Origin: Acanthococcus lagerstroemiae
Taxonomy: Eukaryota; Arthropoda; Insecta; Hemiptera; Eriococcidae
NCBI GenBank assembly: GCA_031841125.1
Contig: CM063110.1
Coordinates: 55,651,946-55,715,945 of the forward strand
DNA: 64,000 nt
Direction of reading: 5' to 3'
The notes under the pieces: generated by a model
The model's database searches: none
What the model was told of the DNA's origin: nothing
Seen by the model: only the letters and a program-made list of their open reading frames with translations
Shown: in pieces, positions 62,989 through 64,000 of the stretch
How positions within the stretch are numbered: position 1 is the stretch's first letter
Layout of the letters: each line of letters opens with the position of its first letter
Position numbers and translations under genes: made by a program

Positions 62989-64000
62989 TTAAGATTTACG
63001 AAAAGATTGTGTTGATTTAGTCGGTAGCGGTTGCAGTTTGGTTTGCACATCTCCGTGGCCCCATGCTCTGTCTGCTTCTTTCCTTGGAAACGGTCTTTTA
63101 CCGGCGCCACCTTGCTGATTGTTGACACTCCCTGGACTTCTCTCTTCGACGCGCCTTCTTTTGCCTGGAGTAGCTCTCATTTTGCCTTCCGTAACTTGCG
63201 ACGATGCCCCATTAGTGTTCCTTGCACTTGCTGCCTGGGAGGGTTCCTGGAGCTCTGCCTTTCTCATGAGACGCGACAACTGTTCCTCTTTCTCGATTGA
63301 AATCACCGGGCTTGTTTCTGAGAGTCTGATCTTGATCGCGCAATCATGTGTCCAGACGGCTTGGATAATTCCATCACGTTTCATCTGCCTTGCTATGCCG
63401 AAAATCTTTTTATTTTCTGATGTAAGATGTTCTGAACAGTATATTGGCACTGGCGGATCAAATTCCAGGCATGCTGTAGTCAGCTTGGCTTTTCTGGAGG
63501 CCTTGATAATTTCGTCTTTCTTAGATCGGTTCAAAAACTGTACTATAATGGTCGGTATACCATTTTTCGAGGGCAGTCTATGGGTTACTGTTATGTCAAA
63601 TTCCCTGATTTCGACCTGGATCGCAGTCGCCATCGTCTTCAATATTTCTCTGAGGTTTTCGTTTTTCGATAGTGGAATGTTAGTGATGATCATGTTGTTG
63701 ATTCGACTATACTGCTCCAATGCCAAGATTTTGACATCCCTCTTCTCGTCTGCACGACCTTTCTCACTCAGGTCATTTTGTAAGTCAGCGATCTCCTCTT
63801 CGATATAGTCCATTCTTACTGGGAGTTTTTCAACGACACCTTTCAGATTTTTCAGTTCTTCGATGTCCTTCTTTATCGAGTTGGAGTCGAGCAGTAGCAT
63901 ATCGATTTTTATCTCCAGATGTTTAAATACAGAACAGTGAAGTTTGCCTAGACTAACAGGAGATATTCGGGTCGGGGCTATGGACGGTGTCAGTCTCAGT
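62989..64000 (-). CDS. RTE-like ORF1, coiled coil plus FP-like domain (partial at edge)
   Basis: From the ATG at 63900 to the stop at 62989 the frame is uninterrupted (303 codons), and it stays open upstream to the end of the window. The true start may be further out. Residues ~1-65 look like a coiled coil (KKDIEELKNLKGVVEKL and a following acidic helix). ALEQYSRINNMIITNIPLS begins the RNA-binding core; HRLPSKNGIPTIIVQFLNRS is the most conserved block and resembles the C-terminal domain of the baculovirus FP protein family, shared by many LINE ORF1 proteins. KIRLSETSPVISI follows, then a basic, Ser-rich tail. It would coat the element RNA. This is the only long undamaged coding frame of the element. 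Confidence 0.75.
   Translation of the reverse strand, partial: LRLTPSIAPTRISPVSLGKLHCSVFKHLEIKIDMLLLDSNSIKKDIEELKNLKGVVEKLPVRMDYIEEEIADLQNDLSEKGRADEKRDVKILALEQYSRINNMIITNIPLSKNENLREILKTMATAIQVEIREFDITVTHRLPSKNGIPTIIVQFLNRSKKDEIIKASRKAKLTTACLEFDPPVPIYCSEHLTSENKKIFGIARQMKRDGIIQAVWTHDCAIKIRLSETSPVISIEKEEQLSRLMRKAELQEPSQAASARNTNGASSQVTEGKMRATPGKRRRVEERSPGSVNNQQGGAGKRPFPRKEADRAWGHGDVQTKLQPLPTKSTQSFRKS

Larger units (their letters stand above)
59707..64000 (-). mobile_element. RTE-like LINE with ORF1, open at the window edge (copy C)
   Basis: The best preserved RTE-like element: ORF1 (to 62989), ORF2 fragments from 62919 to about 59806, and an A-rich tail on the minus strand (plus T/A-run 59708-59732). 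ORF1 is open to the window edge, so the 5' end lies outside. It is in the same orientation as copy B, 1 kb away. Confidence 0.8.

Noticed and set aside
63119..63808. 229-codon frame on the plus strand
   Set aside because: It lies exactly opposite the RTE-like ORF1, whose minus-strand reading has clear conserved blocks; the plus frame has none.

Overview
The window looks like repeat-dominated nuclear DNA from an animal, most likely an arthropod (an insect such as a hemipteran would fit, but I cannot prove that). It is AT-rich with long homopolymers. It has no operons or bacterial signals, and no intact single-copy host gene that I can recognise. Almost everything recognisable is a transposable element, often nested in another. 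These are non-LTR retrotransposons (RTE-like, Jockey-like, and R1/I-like ends), cut-and-paste DNA transposons (hAT-type miniature elements with 8-bp target duplications, mariner, a pogo/Tigger/jerky-type DDE element, a Mutator-like element), tRNA-derived SINEs, foldback elements and simple repeats.

Layout, left to right. 0-5.4 kb: a hAT-type MITE, an R1/Jockey-type LINE 3' end, two RTE-like fragments head to head (minus, then plus), a 736-bp hAT-like element inserted in the second, and a mariner remnant. 6.6-10.1 kb: two SINE copies and a 2-kb foldback element with a nested insertion that itself holds a palindromic MITE. 12.1-18.5 kb: a diverged ~140-bp monomer satellite (two blocks in opposite orientation), a possible transposase tail, a Jockey endonuclease-end fragment, a foldback composite with a TATA-type promoter, and a minisatellite made of small hairpins. 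19.5-30.5 kb: LINE and RTE fragments, a pogo/Tigger-type transposase pseudogene with all three catalytic Asp recognisable, four copies of a ~105-bp module, and several MITEs. 30.6-31.8 kb: a Mutator-like transposase core between oppositely oriented arrays of a 14-bp motif.

33.1-37.4 kb: the best preserved element, a near full-length Jockey-clade LINE on the minus strand (gag with zinc knuckles, endonuclease, reverse transcriptase, AATAAA plus poly(A)). It carries three disabling lesions. 38.3-40.6 kb: a decayed copy of a protein family that I recognise as recurrent in animal genomes but cannot place in a named superfamily. It has a lysine-rich coiled-coil N-terminus, a Cys/His zinc-binding region, and three acidic motifs of RNase H/DDE type. 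Upstream lie six copies of a 12-bp motif. This is my best candidate for an undescribed mobile system.

41-53 kb: more MITEs, a mariner remnant, a minisatellite and a hAT-like element carrying nested insertions. 55-64 kb: two RTE-like elements in tandem on the minus strand, separated by a ~280-bp near-palindrome of tetranucleotide repeats. The second has an ORF1 with a coiled coil and an FP-protein-like domain, still open at the right edge of the window.

The parts work together only as an ecology of parasites. The autonomous-type genes (reverse transcriptases, transposases) are nearly all broken, while the short non-autonomous elements that depend on them are the most intact. Calls rest on reading motifs by eye. 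Clade names for LINE fragments are inferences from motif wording, not from alignments.
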